Shown here piece after piece: positions 45,868 to 63,403 of a DNA stretch of 64,000 nt. Every line of letters starts with the position of its first letter. Position 1 is the stretch's first letter. Under the pieces are notes generated by a model, which saw only the letters and a program-made list of their open reading frames with translations, was not told the DNA's origin and did no database searches. Origin of the DNA: Morchella semilibera (lineage: Eukaryota; Ascomycota; Pezizomycetes; Pezizales; Morchellaceae). The translations under genes were made by a program, and so were the position numbers. The stretch spans positions 3,627,973 through 3,691,972 of the forward strand of contig WBVU01000003.1 of NCBI GenBank assembly GCA_009192285.1, written 5' to 3'.

Positions 45868-46576
45868 AACATGTTTGAACTCATGTTAGCTGGCAAACCT
45901 TAATATATCTCTCCAGAATTATGCTATGCGGTGATCAATACGAAACACTCATAGGTTTTGTAAAGGAAATTGTTTGTTTAAATTAATACCAAAGATACAT
46001 AACAGTCCTCCCGAAATCCGAACAGGTGGTAATGAATAATTCTATTGAAAACCTCGCTTCGTTCAGTAAAAGTAAATACCCGTGGTGTTTGTACTTCCTA
46101 CATAAAATACATGTATATATAAAGTACGCATCCGCGATCATGACTGATATACATGTACAGGTAGTTTAGAACAAACTATATAAGTACTTTATATGTAGAT
46201 AGGGAGGAGAGATATTTATAATTTAACTATATACATACATGTAGCTCTTTGGCACGTGGATCATGGGGAGGCAAAGTACAAGCAACATGTCCCAAATAGA
46301 TAAGAGTTGGGAGTTGGGGATCTGTAGGAGGTATTTGTTATTCCTACGTATAAATTATGGACAAATCTAGAAAATTGAATGTTGGTTGCATATATGAATG
46401 AGGTACGCCGTGGTGGTATACAGATTCTCAAAGAGTTGAAGCGCTGCAAGCTCGCAACACTTCCCGAGATCGAGAACTTATAAGGTAGCACACGTATTAT
46501 ATATTATTTACACATGACCTAGAAGAATTTGAAACTGTAAATTGACACACTTATCTCATGTTTCTTCGCTTTATCT

Positions 46577-46834
46577 TTACTTTAAACCCGTTATCCGCCC
46601 ATCTAATTTCGGCCTCGTGGATGAGTTTGTCCACCCGTCGTACCCTCCCCTCCCTCTTAGAGGGGAAGGTCTTAAGAGAGGATTATTGCTTCTATAGAAC
46701 TCAGGTTTTTTTGGTTTGGCGGATATAAAGGGGCCAAAAGCAAGCATAGTACTAGCTGTTCGTATCTTAGGCACCACTAATTGTTCTTTATCAAAAGGTT
46801 TTGGCTTCATAGCTGCATATAGAAAGGCATCCAA
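46577..46834 (-). CDS. Hypothetical protein, 85 residues
   Basis: The frame is basic and Pro/Arg-rich (RTASTMLAFGPFISAKPKK, then RPSPLRGRGGYDGW) and not simple-repeat derived. A possible splice acceptor (ATATGCAG) lies just before MKPKPFDKEQ, so this may be the last exon of a longer gene whose upstream exon I could not identify. No family was recognised. Confidence 0.27.
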   Translation of the reverse strand: MDAFLYAAMKPKPFDKEQLVVPKIRTASTMLAFGPFISAKPKKPEFYRSNNPLLRPSPLRGRGGYDGWTNSSTRPKLDGRITGLK

Positions 46835-48168
46835 TTAATGATGTAAACAAAAAAAAAATAGAAAGGCATTCGAATCTAAGAGATCGAGTGATATTGGGTG
46901 ATTAAGAGAATTTAGAATATGTCGGCACAGTGCATAATAACGGTATAGGTACATATATCTATCACCGGCAGGGAATGAATTGGGTAACAAGTCAAATTAT
47001 TCGTGGGTAAATTAAAGGGCATCGTATCATCAACAACGCATCATTTTTGTATGGGAAAACTAGGGGTATGCTTGAGTGTTACCATGTTTGCTCATGGCTC
47101 TATAGATCTAGCTACATTTATTCTATAGAACTATCTAGATCTCACTCTCATCGACATAGCTCAGCTTTCGAGGGTTACTCGCCAAGTACTCGCTCTACTA
47201 GTAATTAAAGGGCCTTACTAGCGGTGACCATGATCGACGACGATCACGTTTGTGGCATGCAGCTGCGGGATACAGTAACCCATGGCCTGCAAAACCAATG
47301 AGCGAAGAACTTTACATAAGTATCCGGGGTGGGGTTACAGCCAGAATAGAGCCATCTCTATTTGCGCAAAGTATCTAATGTGACAAATGTTATTAATGCT
47401 ACTTACAATAATTATATAACCTGAATCAATGCTTGTTTCAGAAAAGGTTTCTCACAGGCTGTATAAGAGAGATGATTGGGTAGTTAATGCATATTGAGGG
47501 GCTCAAAAAGGTCTAGCAGATTCGAATAGATTCTTGGGAGCGGGGCCCCAGAAAAAAAGGAGCTGGGGATTAATCTATCATGTAGGTACTAGATCAATAT
47601 TCTCTAGATATAGCCATCCTTGATACATGTACACATATTGGGTAAGGATGTTATATTAAATAACATGGCTGGGTAAAATACATGCACGCACCCAAGATAG
47701 AGGTTCGTACTCTACAATAAAAGTTGCATGTTCACGATCTGTAGAACGGTTAGAGGCCCACTCAAGTGAATCATCCTCGATTCTTTCGGATCGGACTCTA
47801 GCTTTTCCGGAGACAAGACTTGAACTTAATAATTGCTACTTGCTCGCTTTTGGGTTGTGACTAAGCCTAACGATCTAGATATAGGTTAGCGTCGGAATAA
47901 CTCTAGAAGATGATTCGCTCCTCCTATTGACCTGTCCTACATACTAGTGCACTTGAAAATGGTTAGAGCTAGAACTCATGGAACATCTTGTACCCCCTTT
48001 TAAAGTACATGTAGGTTTATCCTTGATACAATGTCTGCCGTAATCCCCGGGGAATGACATCGTGCGCTACATACATCATACACGTACCTTCTTTGAGTTC
48101 ATGTAGGTGCCAAGAAACGACCGTCGGTCTTTACTGTAAATGGGAGACTCCCCGAGATATCAAAGGGT

Positions 48169-48214
48169 TCGGATTCCGAGCGGGTTCCGACCGGTTTCCG
48201 ACCGGTTTCCGAGA
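48169..48214 (+). promoter_or_regulatory. Candidate Zn2Cys6 binding cluster upstream of P450
   Basis: TCGGATTCCGA (48169-48179) is a perfect inverted repeat and fits TCG-N5-CGA, the form bound by AflR-type Zn2Cys6 factors. It is followed by an 11-bp direct repeat, TTTCCGACCGG and variants (48184-48214). The cluster lies 128-173 bases before the P450 start codon. The binding factor is inferred. Confidence 0.45.
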
Positions 48215-48341
48215 GACAATATCCCTAGGGATACTGTTATATAATTGTTCAACGCCCTAGAAAAGTGAAAGGGACTATTCAATTACTCATTGGCGCTTTT
48301 TTGTTCTTCGTTTACTTTCCACTTATACACATATTTTAAAG

Positions 48342-50218
48342 ATGGCATTGATGGAACTTTTGGAAGAACTTTCTTCCGTTGACAAAACCACTATTGTGGC
48401 TGTGGTTTTTGTTGGATTAATTACATATAGAGTGTATTATCACTATTCAGTCTACGTATGTGTCCTTATAGAATTAATAAGATATGAGTTTCTGTTGACA
48501 CTTGGCACAGGTTGATGTGGCAGCAGTTGGAGTTCCACCAGGAATATTAGGCCCGTGGAAAGCAGCCTTTCAACATATCAACGAAGCCGATGCCCTCATC
48601 AAGGAAGGATACAAAAAATACGGAAAAGATGGGAAGCTCTTCAAGATCGCTAGTATTCCCCGGTATCTTGTTTTCCCAACAGACCCAAAGCATTTGCAGG
48701 AGATGAATAGTGCACCTGATCATGTTCTTTCTTTTGGGGAGGCCGCTGCAGATGTACGTGATATTCCCCAATACTCATATTAATGGTGTAATGCGTTTGC
48801 TAAATTAGGTTCCGGCATAACCAGAGAATCTCCATCGACTACACAATGGACCATAGCTTTCGTACAGAAACTTATCACCTCAAAGTTATCCAAGTTTACC
48901 TCACTCAAAGATTGAGCAGCATTCTACCGGAAATCATTAGTGAAGTTACACTAGCCTGGCAAGGAAACACAAGCATTGGAGATGGTATTTGCTCACTATA
49001 AACAGAAGTTTTTCGCTAAACTAACTCTTGATTCCTACAGAATGGACTGAGGTCAACGTCTGGGATGTTATGTTGAAGGTTATCTCCAGAACTATTAACC
49101 GTATGTATGTCGGCTTGCCACTATGCCGTAACCAAGAATACTTGGACAACCTTGTCGAGTATGCCACAGCAGCATCGAAAAGTGGTCTTATGATTGACAT
49201 GGCCCCTCGGATCCTCAAACCGTTAGTATATCCATGTCTAGTATTTCAGATTTTGGAACTTCAAATATTTACCCCTCTACTAGTCTCGTTTCATGGTATA
49301 TCTTGGACAAGCCGAAGAAGCTCAAAAAACTCATGAAATTTGTTGCGCCAATGTTTGAGGAGAGGAAAAAAAAGATGAAGGAGCTCGGTGACAAGTGGAC
49401 TGATCGCCCGGTAAACCTAGTGACTGATTTCCTCATGATAAATTGGTTTCTAATGTGAAAACATATAGGATGATGCAATCCAATGGATTTTAGATAGTTC
49501 ACCACATGGTGTTGATACTGACACTGAAGCTTGTGTCAATCGGATCCTATTCCTAAACTTCGCAGCTATTCACACTACTTCTATTTCAGTCACCCAGGCG
49601 CTCTACGACCTCGCAGTCAACACAGACCTCCACAACCCCCTCAAAGACGAAATCACCTCGATCGTTGCTGAAGACGGTGGCTGGACCAAACAAGGCCTCA
49701 CAAGAATGAAAAAACTTGACAGCTGTCTTAAGGAATCCCAACGCATGAACAATGTCACCTCAAGTATGACTCATACCCTTAAATGACTTTATATATATAC
49801 TTACTGATATAATATAGTCGCAATGATGCGCAAGGCTTTGGTTCCATATACCTTCTCTGACGGAACTTTTATCCCCAAAGGTACCTGGCTCTGCGCTCCT
49901 GCTGCTGCCATTCACAAACAGGAGGAAATGAATTATGATGGTTTCCGTTGGGAGCGCCTGCGAAAGGAGGAAGGTCAGGCGGCAAAGCACCAGATGGTCA
50001 GTACATCAGTAGACTATTTGTCATTCGGCCATGGAAAGCACGCCTGCCCAGGGCGGTTCTTTGCCGCGAACGAGCTGAAGGTTTTGGTGGCACACCTCAT
50101 CATGAACTATGAGTTCAAGTCGCCTACGGGAGAGAGACCTACGAACGGTCATTTCGGTGTTTCTTGTGTTCCGGATCGAGCAGTCAATATGTTGTTTAGA
50201 AAGAGGCAGGACGTTTAA
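48342..50218 (+). CDS. Cytochrome P450 monooxygenase (ent-kaurene oxidase-like)
   Basis: Seven exons (48342-48455, 48511-48753, 48825-48984, 49041-49221, 49284-49410, 49469-49763, 49818-50218) give 506 residues, a normal length. An N-terminal membrane helix (about residues 15-32) is present. The I-helix region reads FLNFAAIHTTSISVTQALYDLA, the K-helix ExxR is Glu364-Ser-Gln-Arg367, and the heme loop is FGHGKHACPGRFF with the thiolate Cys450. The HTTS motif, GLPLCRNQEYL, DYTM and HQMVSTSVDYLSFGHGKHACPG are typical of the fungal ent-kaurene-oxidase-type clan, which hydroxylates terpenoid or other polyketide/alkaloid skeletons. No terpene synthase, PKS, transporter or regulator is beside it, so a cluster role is not shown and the substrate is unknown. 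All introns are 54-71 nt. Confidence 0.93.
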
Positions 50219-51231
50219 GCTGGTTTCTGTTAGTGAAGAGTCGTTACTATTCGTTTAAGAGTTCACTAGGGTTGCATTTGTATCATTGTTTTTGTGGGTG
50301 CACTTATAAATGTAGTTATTTGGGTAGCGAAATCAAACATAGAATTTCTTGTTAAATTGGTAAAGATACTTGATTCAGTATAGAGTGGTGATGGGCAGAT
50401 TACAACTTACCATCAATCCTGGAAACCTCCAAAACGGCCTCAGCTAGCCCTAATAATTTCCAGAGCTGCTTTATAACCCCATAAAATACTTCCTATACAT
50501 TAGATCAGATAGAGAAAGAAAATTCTTCGGTTTGAAAGGGAAGGGGCTGCATGCTGAGCTCGAAGTCTGAAGACCAAAAAGGTTTCCGTATCGGAAATTT
50601 CAAACCATCCCCCAACCTCTGGTTGGAAGCCACATTGCATTTATAATAATCAATCTATACATGTAGTCAGCACACAGCCAGCGCTTGAATGATACATGAA
50701 TATACAGACTTAGCCTTATTCCCAGGCACAGTCAGTATAGTGTAATAATTACATCGGTTTCGTCCAGAAAGATTTTCCGATCATAGAGTACTTGACTTTA
50801 TATAGTAAACTCTGGAGATATTTAAGACTGAGATAGCTTTCATTAATGTCCGAGCTTTGTGTTTAGAGTTTCCCGAAATTAAAACCATGCAAAGCTCCGA
50901 TATTTAAAACTCCGAAAGCATCCCTGGTTCTATCATCTCCGAGAAAATAAGTCAAGAAGCGAGGGAAGACCTAATACATTAGACTGGGATATTGTTTCTT
51001 TATTCCTTTTTTTTTGTTTTTACGAGTATCTACATACATTGTATACATGTTATGTATGTACTTATGTACGAGGCCACACCGACTACTGCGCAAGTGCGGC
51101 GGCTGTTTGTGGGCTGTGTATACACTTTTACGGTTCAGAATCAACAGACAGTTCCAGGACATTGATGTGTTGCCAAGGAGATCTTTCCACAAATGGGGGG
51201 CTCATAAACTACAACGACACAAATAAAAGCA

Positions 51232-51312
51232 TCGTGGCGTGGCCTAGTGGTAATACACTGGGCTTCGTCATATGACCACGACAGGTTCAAACCCTGGTGG
51301 GAGCAGTGATGA
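51232..51312 (+). repeat. tRNA-like Pol III promoter unit, possible SINE head
   Basis: Box A TGGCCTAGTGG (51240-51250) and box B GGTTCAAACCC (51294-51304) match tRNA internal promoters at a normal spacing, and the T-arm pairs over four bases. The acceptor and anticodon stems do not form, so this is not a working tRNA. A tRNA-derived SINE or tRNA relic is the likely reading. Confidence 0.45.
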
Positions 51313-51508
51313 GAATGCCCAACATGGTAGCGACGCTCTTGAGGGATGATACTCACTCACATAAGTCTTTTGTTGCCGGTTTCTTTTTATCATTTGACCG
51401 CGAGTTGTATTTTTAGGGAACAGTGGTAGACAAATCCTCTCTCTACGGTACGTACATGTTGCCGTGCTAGTCAGTACCCCCGTCACCCTCAACGCAACTC
51501 TCATAATC

Positions 51509-51645
51509 TAGTACATAGTAGATAGTACCAAAAAGAGGGGTGGGATCACGGTATTCTCATTGGTACGCTAGCATTGCAGTAAGAATACGGTATTTGTACA
51601 GTACTCTTCCTCTAATGCCGATTTAATTCGGTATTTGTCACTAAA
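51509..51645 (+). repeat. Dispersed ~130-bp repeat, copy 1
   Basis: From CTAGTACA to GTATTTGTCACTAAA it matches the reverse complement of 57021-57152 through most of its length: GGGGTGGGATCAC, TACGCTAGCATTGC/TACGCTAGTAATGC, GTAAGAATACGGTATTT, CTAATGCCG and TTAATTCGGTATTTGTCAC. It contains short internal repeats of the type AATACCG. No coding capacity. Confidence 0.75.
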
Positions 51646-52685
51646 CTCTGTAATCATATGACCCCATTTTTCGTACTGTACTTACATGTACTATGTAGTG
51701 GGTTCGCCCGATACATGTATTCTAAAACTATAGGGTTAGGGTTAATAATCAGAATAAATTTATAAACTGATAAGAGTAAGTGAATGAGTACTTTGTAAGT
51801 ATGTACCTATATTATATATATACATGTACTTATACCGAGTATGCAATGTAAGGTCTGCCGAGTTTTTTGATACATATTATGTATTTTAGCATCCCCCGAG
51901 TGAACCAAACTTAACATCCCATTAATGCGTTGGTGTAATATGCAATAGTCTTGGCGCATGGGCCCTCACTCGGCGGATTTGCTAGCCGCATGGCAGCATT
52001 GGCTTTATGAATTGCATACAGCCTCACGTACGACAAGGCGATACCGCGCGTGCAGTTTTCCCCCACAATCTCTCTCTATCCACCGCCATCTCAATAAAGG
52101 AAATGAAATCGTAAACGTACAAGAGGATAAGAAATAATCAAAAATAGGGTGCCCACCAAACAAGTTAGTCTGAGAGTTTCCTCTAGACTCGCTTTCCCTT
52201 CATGTACGTACCCTTCCCTACCCACCCGTCGGTGCCAGGTGCCCCCATCCCCTTCGATACTGTGTCCCTGTATGTGGCGACATTATCTTTCTCTCGATCA
52301 ATCGATCAATATATACTCTAAGTACCCTTATACTAATAAAACTATCTTAACCTTATGGCATATAGTATTACCTCGAATCATATTCTCTCGAGTTAGCTCC
52401 GCAACGCTCGGCAGCTAGTACCTCCACTATCAAATTAGATTAGAGTTCATAAAGTTTTACCGGTGACTAGATCCAATCCATACGCGAGGATGCTCCAAAG
52501 CTCACCCAATTTACATATACTTTAATCTAGTTTAATACTTGAGGGCTTTGGTGCTCTCGGAAAAGCTTGAGTTTAAATCAACTTTCTATATGAAATAGGG
52601 TATGTACAAGAAAAAAAAATAACTCCAAAATGACCGAACAAAAAGGAAAGATACAACAATTTAAATGCAAAAACTATCAAACTCT

Positions 52686-55617
52686 CTACTCAACCACAGT
52701 GGGCGAATCCTCGTCGTCCACATCCGTTTCAAGAACAATTTTTCTTCCCTCCTCCCGTTCCCTTGCCTTCCTTTCCCTCACTGCCTCCATCGTGTCGTCC
52801 CAGACGCTGGAAATCGGAGTCTTTGCGTAAGGTTTGCATTTTTTATTCTTGCTCCCCTTAATCTTGCACTTGAATGCAATGCTCTGCTCCGGTTCCAGGT
52901 CCATGGTCGAGATAATCCGCTTACCCTCAAGCTCATGGATTACCAAGTCGCACATCCCATCCTTGCCCGTCTTCACAGTCCCAAACATCCCCTTGTGAAT
53001 TCCAAGACGACAGTAGGCCACGTATCGTTCGAGCCAGTCTTTCATCTTAACACCGATCTGGGCCGGACACACCGTCATCGCGTACTCCTTGGTCGCTGCA
53101 GTTCCAGTGATTCCAATAGCCTGCCATATGGCACTGGTATCTCTCCCAAGATTACCGCAATAACAAGGGATTGCTTTGCGGGGGCCTTTGACGTTGAGGT
53201 CATCGATAAGGCCATCTTTAGTGGTTTGAGAGTTCCAGTTGTATGAACTCAGGCAAATGGGAACAGTGAATAACCCGGGAGTCTGTGGGTCTGCAGCCTG
53301 GTGAACAGTGGGGCCATCATTTAAGATGCTCAGGTTTGAAGCTAGCTGAACATCTCTCAGGCCCATCACGTGTGACCAGAAGGAGCTCGTGATGATATCG
53401 GCCGTGTTTAGGTTCCACGGGTCCGCAGCGAGCTCACTGAAACCGAAAGGATCCTCGACAGTGTGTGTCATGATAATACCACGATCATTCCAGCGGTACA
53501 GATAACAGACTGCCACATCGCCGATACACGCCTTACTGTGTTGCGGTCCAGTGGTATCTTCGGTGCAGGTCTTGACTATCTCGAAATCCTTGACGGGGTT
53601 GGGGGACGCGAAAGGCAGTGAACTTCTACCCTTGGATCTGCGAAATTCACTTGTGCAGGAAACGAACATTTTCTGAGAGTTTAAGGCCATGTTGAGGGTC
53701 TTGTAGAAAATGTTCTTCGTGAGGGTTCTACAAAAGCAGTTAGTAAGGTCAATGATCAAAAGACCGGAAATTTGGAAAAACTTGCGTCTCAACATCGGAA
53801 GCAGTCCAAGCACCGAGAACACCGTCAGTTGCCGGAAGATATGTGCCGAGAGCAAGAAGATCGGCCAGCTCAGAGGATCCGTCATCTTTGATAGCCTCAG
53901 ATTTGATGACCCGATTGACTGTTTCCTTGAGAGCTGTCCGGGAGATGCGACCAGACTCCTGGATCCACCACTGAAGTCCCATTTCGTTGATCTCTCTCGG
54001 CTTATCGTCCGCTTTCCACGTGGAAAAGAAGCTGTTGACCATGGTCTTGACCACACCCTGACTGATCATCGGAAACAGGATGCGGCCAACACCAATGGTG
54101 CGCTCGGCCAGTTGGTAGAACCCCAAGGTCCGGTTTGGGATCTTCGTTGCGTCCGAGGAACCTTTTATCCAGATCTTTTCAGGCTCTTCGGGAATGGGCC
54201 ACGTCTTTGCGATTTGCTCAAGGCGGTATTCATCATATGAATCCCAGCCCTCGTAGCGCCCCAAAGCCTCCCGCTCGGTTGTTGGACCCCAGCTCACAAT
54301 CCGATCACCTTCACCAAGCCTGCTAGAAGGATTAAGCTTGTCCTTCGCGCGCAGATACGTGATGTAGCTGAGTTGACCTGGTTGGGGTTCACCTTCTGGC
54401 TGTTGTCTGCTCTCTTCCTCGGGGGTGTCCTCTTCGTCGGCGGCGGCGACGGCAGCGGAAGGCCAGATACCGTGGATGAATCTTCTCCATCCATAGGAGG
54501 TTCCCGCACAGAGGTCCTTGAAATCACCCCAGGCATGCGAAGCAGCCTCTGTGAACCCGTGAACATTCCAGCGAGCACGGAAATCGGGAAACCAGCCATG
54601 GCGGTACTCCACATCGCCAACCTGATCTGCCTTCGTCGGATCGTGACGAACCATCGCATTGCCCTCCCACTGCCCGTAGAACTCCTGCTTGTTGAGTCTC
54701 CCGTCTATCTTGCCATTGTTGAACCACCAGTTGACCAATGACACACCGTCAGGGTTCCACCACAGCGGGCCGCCAAACCGAGGAGGTACACGAAGCGTAT
54801 ACGGGGCATCGGGGAGATACCCGTTGTTGACAGTATATCTCGTTAGCTGGATTTCCGAGATTTCCTCATCTGCTGGCGCTGGGAACATGTCAATAAGCCC
54901 CGGCTCGTTCGAGATGGGGCGTCCAGCCTTCTCCGAGATCTTAGCGAAGACCCAATCCTTCATGCTGCCCCAAGGGATCAAAGGCATAACCGCATTGAGT
55001 GCAGATTGGGCAGCCCACAGAGAAATCTCAGAGAGCTGGTTGAATGCGGCAATGCGTTGAAGCTCATCGGCGCTGTGCTGAAACCAGAAAAAGACGTACG
55101 ACATACGCCCCGCCATGAGCCCGACATTACCCTGCGCCGCTTGCATCCCATTGTGGATTATATCCAGGGATGCTACAAAATGGCCAGTCGAGGCCAGGAC
55201 AAAGTACACTCGTCGGGCGAGCTCGAGATCTTCAATGTGACCAACCACATCGAGGCAATTTACAGTGCAAGAGCTTTGCGCACCAATTGCACACTTGAAG
55301 TTTGTATCGCCGAGGAAGTCATAGGCGATAGTAGCCGCCAGACCATGGTGTCTGAAGTACTGGCGGTCTCGATTCTGGAGGGTGTATTCCCTGAGCCACT
55401 CGTCGCTACCGCTGCGGCGGTAGTTCAGCGTAGTTGGGGCGAAGGGACGGGACTTGCAAATCTCGACATTGTCACGAGCGTGTGAGGAGATTTCGTGGGA
55501 GGGGGAGGCTTGTGATGTAGCCCGAAGTAGATCTTGCGCGGAGGCAAGATAGGAGGGGAGGAGGAGAAGGAGGAGAAGGATGAGGGAAAACAAGCTAGAA
55601 GGCTTGAAGGAAAGCAT
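52686..55617 (-). CDS. Large secreted protein of unknown function
   Basis: Two exons (53765-55617 and 52686-53727) joined by a 37-nt intron with a strong TTACTAAC branch give 964 residues. A clear signal peptide (about residues 1-27, a Leu run ending YLASAQ) is followed by no further membrane helix. Trp-rich stretches such as GGPLWWNPDGVSLVNWWFNN, and paired Cys segments (CAIGAQSSCTVNC, ACIGDVAVCYLYRW, IPCYCGNLG) suggest a disulphide-bonded extracellular fold. Residues around 390-420 are acidic and likely a linker, and the last 60 residues are charged. I recognise no catalytic motif. The gene is more GC-rich than the AT-rich DNA around it and stands alone between inverted repeat copies, so transfer or an effector-like role is possible but unproven. 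It could be any fungal secreted DUF-type protein. Confidence 0.75.
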
Positions 55618-61518
<5,901 letters not shown>

Positions 61519-62020
61519 GGGGATATGAAGTTACGATGATTTGCTTTCGTTTAATTTATTGTGGCTTGCGGATTGTTTCTTTTCCTTACTTTCCTTACTT
61601 TCTCTCTTTCCTACTTTTCTTTACTTTACCAGTGTTCTGTACTAAAAGCGGAAGAAGCGTGAGACCCACGCCATGCATGGGGGTTTCAATTGTATTTTAG
61701 ATAATGGCTAAGTTGGACAGGTCGCAGGTTTAATAGCTATCATGGAAAGTAATATTGAGGAGGTGAGAGATATTTGATAGTAGTAAACGAGTAGGGGGTT
61801 TGCCCCTAATTTGATGCGTTGGCAGCGCCAAAATGTGTGTCTTGTCCGTTTGTAAGAACATATCATATGATTCCTGTAGTTAATTGGATGATTCCTGTAG
61901 TTAATTAGACGACAACCAAACTCAAAAATCACACTACATAGTCCTGCTTATCCCCAGTAAAATAATACAAGAAACTTCGCTTGCCCCACTACCTTATTAC
62001 CCCACCCTCAAGAACCAAAG
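61519..62020. other. Spacer between CEF1 and zinc finger gene
   Basis: Contains CEF1 3' sequences with TTACTTTCCTTACTTTC-like repeats, a 21-bp tandem duplication and the promoter of the next gene. No other gene was recognised. Confidence 0.6.
61867..61908. repeat. 21-bp tandem duplication
   Basis: Two adjacent units of ATGATTCCTGTAGTTAATT plus two bases (61867-61887 and 61888-61908) differ at one position. It lies about 110 bases upstream of the zinc finger start codon. Confidence 0.85.
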
Positions 62021-62956
62021 ATGTCACAAAAACGTCTTCGTTCCGACTCGGCTGCCTCCACCGATCCCAACACTTGGACAATCTTTGAGCCGTCCACGGT
62101 TCCAGATGCCGACGGCGACATTGTTCCCACGAATCCCCATGACACTAAGCACTCCCGTCATGCTGTCTCCTCTGCCCCGGCAATAACATGTTTCCTGCCA
62201 CCATCGTGCGCGGGAACTGAATTTGCTAGCCATGAGCTTTTTGAGAGTCATTATACGCAGGAGCATACCAACCGCTGCTTGGAATGTGGGAAAAACTTCC
62301 CGAGTAGGAAGTTTTTGGAGCTCCATATCGCAGAGCATCATGATCCATTGCAGGAATTGAGGAGGGAGAGAGGCGAGAAGGGGGTATGTTGTTAATACAT
62401 ATATAATCCTAAATATCCATAAATAAGTTGGGAGGAAGCTAATTCGGTGGTGTGGGTAGTACGGGTGCTTTGTGGAGGGGTGTGAGCGGTTTTGCTCAAC
62501 ACCGCAGAAGAGAAGGAGGCACGTTATCGATAAGCACCATTTCCCTAAGGTCTGTTCTCGGCCTGGTCCGATCCATTGGTTCATTAAAGAAGTTCTGGTG
62601 CTAATTGATTATAGGAATATAACTGGGGAATAGTACAATGGGGTATCGATAATCATACAACTCTCCTTACCCGTACTAGCACTACGAAAGCCACCACTGC
62701 AAACACAGATCCTGCTACCCCCAAAAAACCACAGAAGCTAGGTGGTAAGAACCCAAGCCCGAAACAGAAAGATCCAAATAAGCGGAAAATTCCAATGGAC
62801 ATCAAAGAGGAGGAAGAGGAGGAAAAGCCCACATTGGAAAAGGGGAAAGAAGCAAAGGAAGTAGATATGCTTGATGTTGCAAACGCTATGAGTGCTATGA
62901 AGCTGGTGCCGCCTAGTGTCAGGTTTGGAGGGAGGAGAGGAGCTAGCATGAGGTAG
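62021..62956 (+). CDS. C2H2 zinc finger protein (ZNF511-like)
   Basis: Three exons (62021-62383, 62460-62549, 62615-62956) give 264 residues. Finger one is CFLPPSCAGTEFASHELFESHYTQEH, finger two CLECGKNFPSRKFLELHIAEHH, and finger three is made by the exon-2 join: CFVEGCERFCSTPQKRRRHVIDKHHFP. The order, the HHFP ending and the DNHTTLL-like follow-up resemble eukaryotic ZNF511 proteins. The C-terminal third is Lys/Glu-rich and disordered, ending with MSAMKLVPPSVRFGGRRG, a short block that recurs in fungal members. Nucleic-acid binding is likely from the fingers, but the role is not established. The start is the first ATG, next to a basic KRLR. Confidence 0.82.
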
Positions 62957-63403
62957 TAAAGGATAATATATTCCATTAGAGAGGAATGAAAGGATTGGAG
63001 TCGGGTGTTTCAATTTTTTATATTATTTCTATTGCCCTATTTTTTTTCCTTCCCCTTTCCCTTGCTTTCCATACAGTAAAAAAATACGATCTTTCCAGCA
63101 CGGAGAACTGGTGGCCGATCAACGAATTTGGTCGAGTCTTGTTGAATTTATTGATAGTAAAGTTACTCTTGTAGCCGAAATACTTACTGGAGGCTTAAAA
63201 AACCCTTAAGATTACATAATTCTAATGAGCTTAGTATGTACTAAGACTTGAACGATAGAAAGAACTGGTAAAATAGTTAATTGTATTTCATATTGTACAG
63301 AAAATTCACAGAAAGGAAACCGCATGAAAACTCAACCCCACTAACATTTTTTTATCCCCGGATTTACTTGCTTCGAATTTTCTCCCGCAGCTAATCTCAA
63401 CCC
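62957..63403. other. Convergent spacer
   Basis: This 447-bp interval lies between the 3' ends of the zinc finger (+) and GAR1 (-) genes. It is AT-rich, and no gene was recognised. Confidence 0.6.

Larger units (their letters stand above)
45868..48341. other. AT-rich spacer upstream of P450
   Basis: The tract carries TACATGTA motifs (46113, 46150, 46232, 47623, 48006), one doubtful 85-residue frame and, at the right end, a cluster of CGG/CCG repeats just before the P450 gene. No other gene was recognised. Confidence 0.55.
50219..52685. other. AT-rich spacer with Pol III-like unit and dispersed repeat
   Basis: The interval holds a tRNA-like box A/B sequence (about 51232-51312), the first copy of the ~130-bp dispersed repeat (51509-51645), several TACATGTA motifs and a short GGGTTAGGGTTA (51732-51743). 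No supported coding gene. Confidence 0.55.
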
